Source: Desulfovibrio sp. (lineage in GTDB: Bacteria > Desulfobacterota > Desulfovibrionia > Desulfovibrionales > Desulfovibrionaceae). From it: DNA of 64,000 nucleotides. Position numbers and translations under genes: made by a program. The notes beneath the pieces are model-generated. The model had not been told where the DNA came from. It ran no database searches and worked only from the letters and a program-made list of their open reading frames with translations. Numbering within the stretch: the first letter of the stretch is position 1; every line of letters begins with the position of its first letter. Shown here one piece after another: positions 17,668-26,692 of the stretch. The stretch spans positions 1-64,000 of the forward strand of contig JACQYS010000016.1 of NCBI GenBank assembly GCA_016208105.1. Reading direction: 5' to 3'.

Positions 17668-18792
17668 TTAGATATATTCCCGTTTGTTTAGCCCAAGCAA
17701 GCAGAACACCTCGTAGGTGATGGTCCCCCACCACCCGGCCAGATCCTCCGGCGTGATCCGTCCCGCTCCCTCTCCACCCAGGAGCCAGATGTCCTCGCCA
17801 GGGCGAACGTCTTCTAAGCCGGTCACGTCCACGGCGCACATCTGCATGCACACCCGACCCAGTACCGGCACCCTTCTCCCCTTCAAGCACATCCAGGCCT
17901 TTCCGGAAAGCCCCCGGCTGTAGGCGTCGGCATACCCGGCCGCCACTATGGCCACTCGCATGTCCTTTTCGGCCGTGTAGGTACAGCCGTAGCTTATGGT
18001 CTGCCCGGCTTTCAGAGGATGCACGGACAATATCTTGGTCTTCACGCTCATGGCCGGCTTGAGCTCGCTACCGAGCCCCTCCCGGGAGGTTCCGGCAAAC
18101 GGGCTGCATCCGTACAGGGCTATTCCGGCGCGCTGGTTGTCCAGGTGCAGGTCCGGGTGCCCCAGAATGGCCGCTGAGTTGGCGATATTGGCCTTGTGCG
18201 GCAGACCATGAGTTTCCAGTTCACGCCTTATGGCCGCGAATTCCTGGCCCTGCTCCTTGACGTACGCAAGGGCGTCGGGCTCGTCAGCCGTGGCCAGATG
18301 CGAGCTGACGTACTCCAGGCGCACGCTCTTTATGGCCTTCAGCCTGTCGGCCACAGCCGGCACGTCTGCCAAAGTGAAGCCCAGGCGGCGCATGCCCGTG
18401 TCGAACTTGAGCGCAATGGGCAGCACCTCGGCCTGCCCTTTGGCAAACTCCGCAAGTCTGTCCAGCTGTTCGAAGCTGTGGAAGAAGGCGATGACGCCAG
18501 CATCCCAGAGGGCCTGGTATTCGTGATCCTCCACGGGCCCGAGCAGGGCGATCACCCTGCGCGCATGCCCGGACGCCCTCAGGGCAACGGCCTCTTCCAC
18601 GGTCCCCACGGCGAAGGTCTCCACTCCCGCCTGGGCCGAAAGCACCTGGGCCACCTGGGAGAGGCCGTGGCCGTAGGCATCGGACTTGATCACCGGGATA
18701 ACCGCACCGGACGCGGCGTTCAGTATATTAAAATTGTGTACGATATTGGCCAGTTCGATGATCGCCGTCACTTTATTATACGCAATGCTCAT
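17668..18792 (-). CDS. alr: Alanine racemase
   Basis: This 374-residue PLP enzyme interconverts L- and D-alanine for peptidoglycan synthesis. VIKSDAYGHG near residue 36 holds the PLP lysine of the N-terminal barrel, and ISYGCTYTA and AGYADAYSR carry the catalytic Tyr region of the C-terminal domain. GRVCMQMCAVDVT is the usual GRISMD-type block, here with Met-Gln-Met. The length is normal. GGAG precedes ATG 18792. It is divergent from mutL, with 46 bp between the two starts. Confidence 0.93.
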   Translation of the reverse strand: MSIAYNKVTAIIELANIVHNFNILNAASGAVIPVIKSDAYGHGLSQVAQVLSAQAGVETFAVGTVEEAVALRASGHARRVIALLGPVEDHEYQALWDAGVIAFFHSFEQLDRLAEFAKGQAEVLPIALKFDTGMRRLGFTLADVPAVADRLKAIKSVRLEYVSSHLATADEPDALAYVKEQGQEFAAIRRELETHGLPHKANIANSAAILGHPDLHLDNQRAGIALYGCSPFAGTSREGLGSELKPAMSVKTKILSVHPLKAGQTISYGCTYTAEKDMRVAIVAAGYADAYSRGLSGKAWMCLKGRRVPVLGRVCMQMCAVDVTGLEDVRPGEDIWLLGGEGAGRITPEDLAGWWGTITYEVFCLLGLNKREYI

Positions 18793-18838
18793 GCCTGCTC
18801 CGTTGCCTGGAGTTTCGCGTTCGGGTAGTCTGGGCTCA

Positions 18839-20908
18839 ATGAATTCCTACCAGACCATTCGGGTGCTGCCGCCGCACCTTCAGAATCAGATCGCCGCCGG
18901 AGAGGTGGTAGAGCGGCCGTCGAGCGTCGTCAAGGAACTGTTGGAGAACAGCCTGGATTCCGGCGCGGACCGGGTGCAGATTTCCCTGGACGGTGGCGGG
19001 CTCGGACTCATCCTGATCCAGGACAATGGCCGGGGCATGGATCCTGCCGAACTCCGGCTGGCGCTTACCCGGCACGCGACCAGCAAGATCTCCGCCGTGG
19101 AAGACCTGGAGTCCATCGCCACTTTCGGCTTCCGGGGAGAGGCTCTGCCCTCCATAGCCTCGGTGTCACGCATGCGTTTGACCTCCCGAAGCCAGGACAG
19201 CCCGGACGCCCACTATCTGGACATCCATTTCGGGGATTTCCGCGAGGAAGGACCGGCGGCCATGGTCCAGGGCACCCGCATCGAGGTGCGCGACCTCTTC
19301 GCCAACGTGCCCGCCAGGCTCAAGTTCATGAAAACCCAGGCCACCGAGGTGCGCCGCTGCCAGGAGGTCCTGGAGCGCATGGCCCTGGCCCGGCTGGACG
19401 TGGCCTTCAAGCTCTCCATCGGGGAGCGGGCCGTGCTGCGGTTCGTCACCGGGCAGGACCTGCTGGCCAGGCTCGGAGTGGTGTGGCCTCCGGCCGTGGT
19501 CCAGGCTCTCACCCCGGTAGAAAACGAGATGCACGGCTGCAAGGTGACAGGCTTCGCGGGCTTGCCCCACGTTGGCCAGGCCCGTCCTGACCGGATGCTC
19601 TTCTACGTGAACTCACGCCCAGTCCAGGACCGGGTGCTCCTGCGGGCGGTGCGCGACGCCTACAAGGGACGGATGCTTTCCCGCGAATACCCGGTATCCG
19701 TACTCTTTATCACCACCGGGCCGGGCGAGGTGGACGTAAACGTCCATCCGGCCAAGACCGAGGTCCGCTTCCGGGACGAAAAGCTCCTGTTTTCCCTGGT
19801 GCGCACCGCCGTTGCCAGGGCCCTGGATCTGGGCTCGCCCTCGGCCACTATGACCAGCGTGCTGGACCACAAGGCCCCTCCCCTGCGCAATGAACTGCAC
19901 CCTGGCCCCAAATACGCCACCTACCAGGACTACCTGACGGAAGTTGCCCAGGCTGGTACAGAATCCGACCCGCCATCGCGCGAACCAGGGGACAGTGGTC
20001 TCCACACCGGGGATTCCAGCCATTTCCCGTCATTCAGGACACGCGGTGCCGATGCGGATCGAACCGGCGATCCCTCCGCGCACGGCGGCCTTGAAGCCAT
20101 GGATGATGTGCCGGCCTTCATGCGCAGGGGCGCAGCCGGATTCCCCAGAGGAGAAGCGGCACCCGGGACTGATGCTGACAGTCCTGGGCTCTACCGGCGA
20201 GACGCGAGGGACCACTGCGTTTCCCCGGGAGCGGCAAGGGGCCAAAACTCTCACAGCAACGAGGAGTTTCGCCTACCGTCCGCCCTGCATGATTCCGGCA
20301 CGGCCTACGGCGGGGGTTACGGAACAGAGCCCAAGCCCCCGGTTCCTGCCCGGGCTGGACGCGGAATTGAATACCTGGGGCAGGTGGCGGGCACTTACTT
20401 GGTGTTGCGACTGGCCGGGCAGGGTCTGGCTCTCCTGGACCAGCACGCCGCCCACGAGCGGGTGCTCTACGAGAAGATGCGCGCCGCCCACAGCAAGGGG
20501 CAGAGCCAGCCTCTTGGAATCCCTTTCGAGATAAGCCTGCACCCGGCCGAGCAGAAGAAACTGGCCAAGCTCTGGCCGGACCTGACCAACCTCGGCTTTC
20601 AGCTGCAATCTTCCAGGCCTACGGTGGTGACCGTGCGCGGCATACCGCCGATCCTCTCCACGGGACAAGCCAAGGAATTCCTGCGTGAGGCGTTGACCGG
20701 ACAGGCCAAGGGAATGGAAGACCTGTGGGCGGTTATGAGCTGCAAGGCGGCCATAAAGGCCGGAGACAGGCTGGCCGAGGACGAGGCCCTGGCCCTGGTG
20801 GAGTCCTGGAGCAAAGCCAAGGACCGCGACTATTGCCCGCACGGCAGGCCGGTGGTGGTCAGCTGGGACAAGAAGGAACTGGAGAAGCTCTTCAAGCGCA
20901 GAAAATAG
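18839..20908 (+). CDS. mutL: DNA mismatch repair protein MutL (endonuclease type)
   Basis: The 689-residue protein has an N-terminal GHKL ATPase (IAAGEVVERPSSVVKELLENSLDSGA, DNGRGM, TFGFRGEAL), a low-complexity linker (about 340-505), and a C-terminal dimerisation domain. Residues 534-545 read DQHAAHERVLYE, the DQHA(X)2E(X)4E metal site of MutL proteins that nick DNA themselves, as expected where MutH is absent. It couples MutS mismatch recognition to strand incision. ATG 18839 is chosen because the conserved N-terminus begins there; the longer frame runs into the alr gene. Confidence 0.95.
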   Translation: MNSYQTIRVLPPHLQNQIAAGEVVERPSSVVKELLENSLDSGADRVQISLDGGGLGLILIQDNGRGMDPAELRLALTRHATSKISAVEDLESIATFGFRGEALPSIASVSRMRLTSRSQDSPDAHYLDIHFGDFREEGPAAMVQGTRIEVRDLFANVPARLKFMKTQATEVRRCQEVLERMALARLDVAFKLSIGERAVLRFVTGQDLLARLGVVWPPAVVQALTPVENEMHGCKVTGFAGLPHVGQARPDRMLFYVNSRPVQDRVLLRAVRDAYKGRMLSREYPVSVLFITTGPGEVDVNVHPAKTEVRFRDEKLLFSLVRTAVARALDLGSPSATMTSVLDHKAPPLRNELHPGPKYATYQDYLTEVAQAGTESDPPSREPGDSGLHTGDSSHFPSFRTRGADADRTGDPSAHGGLEAMDDVPAFMRRGAAGFPRGEAAPGTDADSPGLYRRDARDHCVSPGAARGQNSHSNEEFRLPSALHDSGTAYGGGYGTEPKPPVPARAGRGIEYLGQVAGTYLVLRLAGQGLALLDQHAAHERVLYEKMRAAHSKGQSQPLGIPFEISLHPAEQKKLAKLWPDLTNLGFQLQSSRPTVVTVRGIPPILSTGQAKEFLREALTGQAKGMEDLWAVMSCKAAIKAGDRLAEDEALALVESWSKAKDRDYCPHGRPVVVSWDKKELEKLFKRRK

Positions 20909-21054
20909 GCGCGCCGCATATTTGCGAGAACGGGCATTCGCCTCTGCCGGCCTTTGCTCTCTAGCCGCCCTCATCTGAATTCAGACGTATTTCCAACCAA
21001 ACATCATAACGGGACAACGCAAAAGCCCTCCGGCATCACGGAGAGAGGAAATCC

Positions 21055-21402
21055 ATGAATTACGATCTACTGCTGCACATGGACATGGAAAGCCAGGAAA
21101 CCATGGATATCGCCCTGGGCAACATCGAGAACTACATGCTGGCCCTGCCGGATGAAACCTTTCAGATCGTGCTCGTGGCCAATGGCCCGGCCGTGAAGCT
21201 CTTCAAAAAGGCGAACTTCAGCGCTGCCATGGCCGTGACCCGGCTTCACGAAAAGGGTGCCAAATTCAAGCTCTGCGCCAATTCCCTGAAGAAATTCGCC
21301 ATACCCGCCGAGGAGATTATCGAGGGCTGCGAGGCGATCCAGGCCGGCATCGTTGCGATTGTCCGGATGCAGCGGGAGGGATTTGCCTACGTGAGGCCGT
21401 AA
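21055..21402 (+). CDS. DsrE/DsrF-like family protein
   Basis: This 115-residue cytoplasmic protein has the alternating pattern of the DsrE fold: DLLLHMDMES, FQIVLVANGPAVKLF, FKLCANSLKKF and AGIVAIVRMQREGFAYVRP. One Cys (LCANS) is in the position used for sulfur transfer by some family members, and a second (EGCEA) is nearby. A GAGAGGAAA ribosome site precedes ATG 21055. It stands alone between mutL and the AT-rich glycosyltransferase patch. A role in sulfur relay is possible but unproven. Confidence 0.8.
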   Translation: MNYDLLLHMDMESQETMDIALGNIENYMLALPDETFQIVLVANGPAVKLFKKANFSAAMAVTRLHEKGAKFKLCANSLKKFAIPAEEIIEGCEAIQAGIVAIVRMQREGFAYVRP

Positions 21403-21463
21403 CAGAAGAAGAAAACATGCACGTGGGCGGAAGTGACTCACCTGATTACGCTTCCAACCATAT

Positions 21464-21961
21464 TTACTTTTCTAAACACGACAAGGCTAACTTTGAAAAC
21501 TCTACCCGCTTGCGCCCAAGTACATACTCGTGTTCGGGTCCTGTTTTCTCTGAGTTCAGATATGCAATCTTTAAGATATTGATGCCAGGCCTGAGACTCA
21601 CCACGTAAGAATCATCGACACACTCACCGGACTTCTGGGCTGAATCGAACCGATAGGTATGAACATCAATAAAATTCATGGAAATCCCTACCATTTGTCC
21701 AGGAACACGATTAATGAATGAGACAGCTAAATTTACTTTAGCATGCTTCTTTGATTCAAGAACTATCAACGATATGGGAAATTCTCCCGTGCGAACAAGC
21801 TTTGTTTCATTGTTTAGTAGTTTTATATCACCAAAACCATAATCGTGGATCACAGGGTTCGAACTGATATTTAGCAGAATATCGACATTTAAAGCACATC
21901 TGTCACCGTAGCATGAACTGGAAAAAAGAACAAATGCCACCAGGAACAATTTATTTATCAC
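21464..21961 (-). CDS. Secreted protein resembling glycosyltransferase domain B
   Basis: This 165-residue protein has a hydrophobic leader (INKLFLVAFVLFSSSCYG) and therefore lies outside the inner membrane. The leader is not a clear lipobox. The remainder follows the domain B pattern of the 795- and 801-residue glycosyltransferases: FINRVPGQMVGISMNF aligns with FxNFxxGQSCRVLING, and LRPGINILKIAYLN with GGRNEVVFEFSKIN. The start is probably GTG 21961, which overlaps the upstream glycosyltransferase by 11 bp and has GGCGGG before it; TTG 21976 is the alternative. The inferred role is a detached accessory domain of the 609-residue enzyme. Similarity is by eye and modest. Confidence 0.55.
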   Translation of the reverse strand: MINKLFLVAFVLFSSSCYGDRCALNVDILLNISSNPVIHDYGFGDIKLLNNETKLVRTGEFPISLIVLESKKHAKVNLAVSFINRVPGQMVGISMNFIDVHTYRFDSAQKSGECVDDSYVVSLRPGINILKIAYLNSEKTGPEHEYVLGRKRVEFSKLALSCLEK

Positions 21962-23780
21962 TTCTATACCCGCCAAAATACAGCGTCATGTCTTTTACAC
22001 ACACAGTCTGGAGATTTCCACCTGGGAATCGAGGAGAATCTTTGGCGCATTCCATCTCAACCATGATATCCAACGTGGAAAATGAACGGTCAAACACCAG
22101 ATACAAAGGGACTACCTCTTTATAAGCATCATACCCTGCAGAGTACAGCAGTTTTTGTTCTCCACTATCCACTTTCGAATACACATTCAGCCTGCTCCCC
22201 CGACTTTTCACTTCATATCGTAACAATACGCAGACGATATATGGATATCTTTCATGAGAAGGTTGTACCCTGTATTCGAAAAACGCCTTGCCCTCATTGA
22301 TAGTTGGAATAACCCTGCTGCCAGATGAGACATCCAGCTGAACATACTCAGACATTCTTACTGTTGAATAGAAACCTACAGGATCAAGCTTAATCTTTAT
22401 TGTTTCCGGATATCCGAAAAGATCAATAACGGGATGTCGCTTCAGACGAACTCTCGACATGCCCCCTTCAAGAAGCTCAACGCGTTCACCACCAAAAGCA
22501 CGATCAGCACACCCCTTGTCACCACATATAACATCCAAGGAATCGCTATCGCTTGACACCGCTTGCCTCAAATAACCAGCTCGCTTTTCCTGAGGGATAT
22601 ATCTTTCGACAGCATGAAATTGCATCTGGTCACCAACAACAAACGAAAAGTTTTTTGTAAAAAGTGTGGACAGTACCTGTTCATACTGTTTTCCACCTTC
22701 ACTTTCTGAAGAGTATAGTTGAACCCTTTCTTTGTATACCCGGGACACCCCCAATACGATTATTAAGCACGCGACGACATTCACCAACATCCTTCTTGAC
22801 CTTAAAACAGAATCAATACAAACCGCACACACACAACTAAAAAAAACAATAAAGTACGAGTAATGCCATGGGTTAGAATAAGAGGAATAACGTGCTGCAA
22901 CAAGAATAAATACAGGGATCAATGCATACATAGAGAAAAATATCGCTGCATCTTTATTTGTGCGAAATAAAACACAAATCCCACAAAACAACAGGCAAGC
23001 AGCAGCCAGTGAAAAAGCGTCTACACCATCACTCCATGAAGACACCAAACAAAGATTCTTGAGGACATTCAGCATGGTCCCCATGACTGTACCTGGAGAA
23101 CCAGCTTCGGACATCCGAAAAAACAACAGAACGAGCGCAAGAATCCATGCGACAACAACAGATATGGAATTCCATTTGTATTTTTTAACTAATGCAGTTG
23201 AGCATCTCCAATCATAAGCCATAAAAATCATCATGGCGCACAGAACAAGAATTGCAGAATAGTGTATCAAGGGGAGAACACTTATGGATAGCAAAAACAC
23301 TGATCCACGCTCCCCATACTTCCTAAAGGAGAAATAACCGTAAGTTGCCAGACAATAGAGCAGCACGAGTAGGCTATACGGTCGAACCTGACGGGACAAT
23401 GATATAAAAAGCATATTGCTCGCAAGCAATGCCGCAGAGAGTAACCCCACATTTCCTGAACAAATAACGCTTCCGACACGATACATCATATAAATGCCAA
23501 TCATTGCACACAACACTGAAAACGTTCTCAGGAAACCATCCGAGCTAGATATAATAGACCATAGTTTGATGATCAAATAAAATCCAGGAGGATGAAAGTC
23601 TGTGACCAAAGATCGTTCAATAATGTAACCTAAAGGGAATCGAGAAGTCAGAGGGACAAGAATTTCATCAAGCCACAAAGGTTTTAATCCGATCTGATAA
23701 AATGTTATACACCCAAATATAAAAAATATTAGAAATAATACAATCTTGCTGGATGGATCATGGTCTTCTTTGGTAATCAT
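21951..23780 (-). CDS. GT-C membrane glycosyltransferase with domain A only
   Basis: This 609-residue protein has a multi-pass GT-C core with LWLDEILVP (catalytic acidic pair), DFHPPGFYL and SRQVRPYSLL. Residues about 455-605 form domain A (GFYSTVRM, RVIPTINEG, FFEYRV, LQTVCVKDM). Domain B is missing from the chain, but the next gene appears to encode it separately. The gene is AT-rich compared with mutL before it and hldD after it, a sign of transfer. It sits 54 bp downstream of hldD on the same strand, consistent with lipopolysaccharide decoration. Confidence 0.85.
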   Translation of the reverse strand: MITKEDHDPSSKIVLFLIFFIFGCITFYQIGLKPLWLDEILVPLTSRFPLGYIIERSLVTDFHPPGFYLIIKLWSIISSSDGFLRTFSVLCAMIGIYMMYRVGSVICSGNVGLLSAALLASNMLFISLSRQVRPYSLLVLLYCLATYGYFSFRKYGERGSVFLLSISVLPLIHYSAILVLCAMMIFMAYDWRCSTALVKKYKWNSISVVVAWILALVLLFFRMSEAGSPGTVMGTMLNVLKNLCLVSSWSDGVDAFSLAAACLLFCGICVLFRTNKDAAIFFSMYALIPVFILVAARYSSYSNPWHYSYFIVFFSCVCAVCIDSVLRSRRMLVNVVACLIIVLGVSRVYKERVQLYSSESEGGKQYEQVLSTLFTKNFSFVVGDQMQFHAVERYIPQEKRAGYLRQAVSSDSDSLDVICGDKGCADRAFGGERVELLEGGMSRVRLKRHPVIDLFGYPETIKIKLDPVGFYSTVRMSEYVQLDVSSGSRVIPTINEGKAFFEYRVQPSHERYPYIVCVLLRYEVKSRGSRLNVYSKVDSGEQKLLYSAGYDAYKEVVPLYLVFDRSFSTLDIMVEMECAKDSPRFPGGNLQTVCVKDMTLYFGGYRSDK

Positions 23781-23834
23781 TTATCATCCACCACAGTACT
23801 TCTGGATACTTGTCATGATTATAGCTGTCACTGA

Positions 23835-24806
23835 TTATAGAATGAGGTCGTCTGTAGCCAAATACCCGGTCACGTAGTCTTTCACCCCCTTTTCCAAGGA
23901 AGTGAACTGCTTGTCGTACCCTGCCGCCTGCAAACGCCCCATGGGGGCCTCGGTGAAATACTGGTATGTGTCCCGGATGGCCTCGGGCATGTCGATGTAT
24001 TCTATCTTGGGGGTGAGGCCCATGGCCGAAAACACCGCCCCCACCAGGTCCTTGAAGCTCCTGGCTTTGCCGGAGCCCACATTGAACACCCCGTTCGCCC
24101 TGGGGTTTTCCAGAAGCCACACCACCACGTCGGCGCAGTCCTTCACGTACACGAAATCGCGCAGCTGCCCTCCGTCCGCATAGTCCGGGCGGTGCGACTT
24201 GAAGAGGCGGACTTTGCCCCCGGCCTTGATCTGTTCGAACGCCTTGCAGACCACGCTCTTCATATCCGCCTTGTGGTATTCGTTGGGTCCGAACACGTTG
24301 AAGAACTTGAGGCTCGCGATGGAATTCAGCCAGCCCTGACGCTTAGCCGCGAGATCGAAAAGGTGCTTCGAGTACCCGTACATGTTCATGGGTTTAAGCC
24401 CGTCCAGGCTTTCCATTCCGTCCTCGAACCCCTGGGCGCCGTCGCCGTAGGTGGCCGCGCTGGAGGCGTTTATGAACCGGATGGAGTTATCCAGACAGAA
24501 GCGGCACAGCTCCAAGCTGTAGCGGGTGTTATTGGCGTAGAGGTAGTCCGCGTCGCGTTCGGTGGTGGAGGAACAGGCCCCCATATGGATGATGGCCGTG
24601 GCCCCGAACGGGTTCTCCCCGGTTTCCACAAGGCGCAGGAACTCGGACTTGTGCATGTAGTCCGTGAAGCGCCTGCCCACCAGGTTTCGCCATTTCTCGC
24701 CCGTACCCAGGTTGTCCACCACCAGAATGTCTTCGCGGCCGAGCTCGTTGAGCTTCCAGATGATGGCGCTGCCCAGAAATCCGGCGCCGCCGGTGACGAT
24801 AAGCAT
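23835..24806 (-). CDS. hldD: ADP-L-glycero-D-manno-heptose-6-epimerase
   Basis: This 323-residue short-chain dehydrogenase-fold enzyme has the NAD(P) motif TGGAGFLGS at the very N-terminus, IIHMGACSSTTE, the catalytic YGYSK, and FFNVFGPNEYHK with QLRDFVYVKD, the signature of HldD/RfaD. It makes ADP-L,D-heptose, the precursor of the lipopolysaccharide inner core. Length is typical. GGGAGG precedes ATG 24806. The glycosyltransferase downstream on the same strand may act on the same envelope polymer. Confidence 0.95.
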   Translation of the reverse strand: MLIVTGGAGFLGSAIIWKLNELGREDILVVDNLGTGEKWRNLVGRRFTDYMHKSEFLRLVETGENPFGATAIIHMGACSSTTERDADYLYANNTRYSLELCRFCLDNSIRFINASSAATYGDGAQGFEDGMESLDGLKPMNMYGYSKHLFDLAAKRQGWLNSIASLKFFNVFGPNEYHKADMKSVVCKAFEQIKAGGKVRLFKSHRPDYADGGQLRDFVYVKDCADVVVWLLENPRANGVFNVGSGKARSFKDLVGAVFSAMGLTPKIEYIDMPEAIRDTYQYFTEAPMGRLQAAGYDKQFTSLEKGVKDYVTGYLATDDLIL

Positions 24807-24956
24807 TTGGCCTCCCAGGCTTTGTGACGAATACCGCGCGTTTTAGCCGAACTAAGCCAGTGCGGCCCCGAATGCAACCGCGCTTTATCCTTGGCAGGAA
24901 CTCGTGAAATGTTGTACAATGTCGAAGTCGCCGCAACCAACCCAGCGAGGCTCCAC

Positions 24957-26546
24957 ATGGCATTCTTCGAAGAATTCGATATCGCTCTCAAACAAATCTA
25001 TTCCCAGGCTGTCGACGAGGAACGAATCATCCAGAATCCTGGCGCGGACAGGCTGCGCCGGATATGCCTGGAGGAACCCGAGGTCCGCCAGACCAGCTAC
25101 GGCAGCATTGTGGCCAATACCGAGCCCATGTCCAGGGCCAAGCCGTTCACTACCAACAGCATCGACACCCAGTTCGGCCCGGAGGAATTCGCTCTGCTGG
25201 CCCAGGCCAAGGAGTTCCTGAACAAGACCCCGCTCATCTGCATGGACGTGCTGGTGCGCGAGGAAGACGGCCCCATCACCGCAAGGCTCCTGGTGCCGCG
25301 CCGCTTCGCCCACATCGCCTACGGCGGCCACAAGCTCTTCGGCCCCAGGGTGAACAACGTCACGGACCCCACCTACCAGGTGATCTTCTTTTACGACGAG
25401 GGCTGGGAAAAGAACGCGGACAAGCCACTCCCGGAAAAGGATATCACCATCAGGCTCGTCTACTCCCAGGATGGACGCATGATCAAGCTGGTGCGCAATT
25501 CCAGCTACCTGGGTGAGTGGAAGAAGGGTGTGTTCGCCGGCGAGGACTGGCGGGCGAAAATGGCGCGCGAGGGTATCTTCCTGCACGCCGGCTGCCGCCG
25601 GGACTGCCTGGAGATGGCCCACGGGGGCATGCAGACTCAGACGTCGCTCTTCGTGGCCCTTTCCGCCAACGGCAAGACCTCGCTCACCTGCCGGGTGATG
25701 GCCCGCAAGAACGGCGAGGAATCCTGGCTCATCCAGGATGACGGCGGCATATTGAAGCGCGACGGCTCCTTCCACGGCTTCGAAGCGGGCGGCATCTACG
25801 CCAAGACCGACGGCCTGACCCCCAGCGAGCAGATCGAGACCTACTACGGGGCGCTCAAGCCAGACGCCTACCTTGAGAATGTCCATGTGGACGAGAACGG
25901 CGACATGGACTTCTTCAACATCCAGCTCACTTCCAACGGTCGGGTGGTGGTGGAACGGCGCGACTTCATGCACGCCCACCGCTCCATCAAGGCCTCCGAA
26001 GTGGACAACCTGTTCATCATCACCCGCGGTCCCACCGTTCCCGCCGTGGCCAAGCTCTCGCCCTGGCAGGCCACGGCCTTCATGGTGCTGGGTCAGTCCA
26101 TGGAGTCCTCGGCCGGAGACCCGACCCAGGCGGGCAAGATAAAGAACGTGTTTTTCTACGATCCGTTCCTGGCCGGAGACCGGGTGGAGCACGCCCACCT
26201 ATTCCACGAGATACTCAAGTGGAACCCGCATATCGACTGCTACCTCCTGAACACCGGCGGCGTGGGCGAAGGCGACCACTACCGCAAGATCACCTTAAAC
26301 GACACTGTGAACATCCTGGAGTCCATCCTTCGCGGCGACCTGGAGGACTGGGAGCCCAACGAGGCCACCGGCCTTACCATTCCCAGGGCCGTGAGCGGGG
26401 TGGAGTCCATTCTCATGCATCCGGAGAAGCTCTTCCCCAAAGGAGAGTTCGAGGAACGCCAGAAGGCGCTGTACGAAAAACGGCGTGAGATTCTGGAGTC
26501 CTACCAGGGCCTCGACAAGGCCATCGTGAACTCCATCAAGAAGTAG
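24957..26546 (+). CDS. Phosphoenolpyruvate carboxykinase (ATP-type, divergent)
   Basis: This 529-residue protein aligns over its length with ATP-dependent PEP carboxykinases (oxaloacetate + ATP to PEP + CO2). RNSSYLGEW, HAGCRRDCLEMAHGG, GIYAKTDGL, LENVHVDENGDMDF, FIITRGPTVPAVAKLSPWQA and LLNTGGVGEG take the places of the family blocks. The nucleotide-binding loop reads ALSANGKTSLT instead of GLSGTGKTTLS, and the metal block reads IQDDGGI instead of GDDEHGW. The start at ATG 24957 has GAGG upstream, and a strong terminator follows. The assignment is good, but the altered loop leaves the true nucleotide open (ATP, GTP or PPi). Confidence 0.8.
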   Translation: MAFFEEFDIALKQIYSQAVDEERIIQNPGADRLRRICLEEPEVRQTSYGSIVANTEPMSRAKPFTTNSIDTQFGPEEFALLAQAKEFLNKTPLICMDVLVREEDGPITARLLVPRRFAHIAYGGHKLFGPRVNNVTDPTYQVIFFYDEGWEKNADKPLPEKDITIRLVYSQDGRMIKLVRNSSYLGEWKKGVFAGEDWRAKMAREGIFLHAGCRRDCLEMAHGGMQTQTSLFVALSANGKTSLTCRVMARKNGEESWLIQDDGGILKRDGSFHGFEAGGIYAKTDGLTPSEQIETYYGALKPDAYLENVHVDENGDMDFFNIQLTSNGRVVVERRDFMHAHRSIKASEVDNLFIITRGPTVPAVAKLSPWQATAFMVLGQSMESSAGDPTQAGKIKNVFFYDPFLAGDRVEHAHLFHEILKWNPHIDCYLLNTGGVGEGDHYRKITLNDTVNILESILRGDLEDWEPNEATGLTIPRAVSGVESILMHPEKLFPKGEFEERQKALYEKRREILESYQGLDKAIVNSIKK

Positions 26547-26570
26547 TACGCTTCATCCTGCGTGATTTCA

Positions 26571-26605
26571 GGCGGATGCCGGGTGCGGCGTCCGCCTTTT
26601 TCTTT
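26571..26605 (+). terminator. Intrinsic terminator after the PEP carboxykinase gene
   Basis: GGCGGATGCC and GGCGTCCGCC form a 10-base stem with one mismatch, a 6-base loop and a TTTTTCTTT tail, 24 bp after the stop codon. Confidence 0.9.
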
Positions 26606-26645
26606 GCCAAGCGCAAAAACATCATTCCCTGTCGTGACAAGCGGC

Positions 26646-26674
26646 TTGACTTGTTTTGAACATATGCTCAATAT
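26646..26674 (+). promoter_or_regulatory. Promoter with palindromic operator before the DUF134 gene
   Basis: TTGACT (26646-26651) and CAATAT (26669-26674) are spaced by 17 bases. A 16-base near-palindrome, TTGAACATATGCTCAA (26656-26671, 14 of 16 positions symmetric), occupies the spacer and overlaps the -10 box, a placement that suits repression. The downstream HTH protein may bind it itself. Confidence 0.6.
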
Positions 26675-26692
26675 CAACTCCGGAGAGACGAC

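Noticed and set aside
24885-26198. A 437-codon minus-strand frame opposite the PEP carboxykinase gene
   Set aside because: It is the antisense shadow of a conserved enzyme gene.
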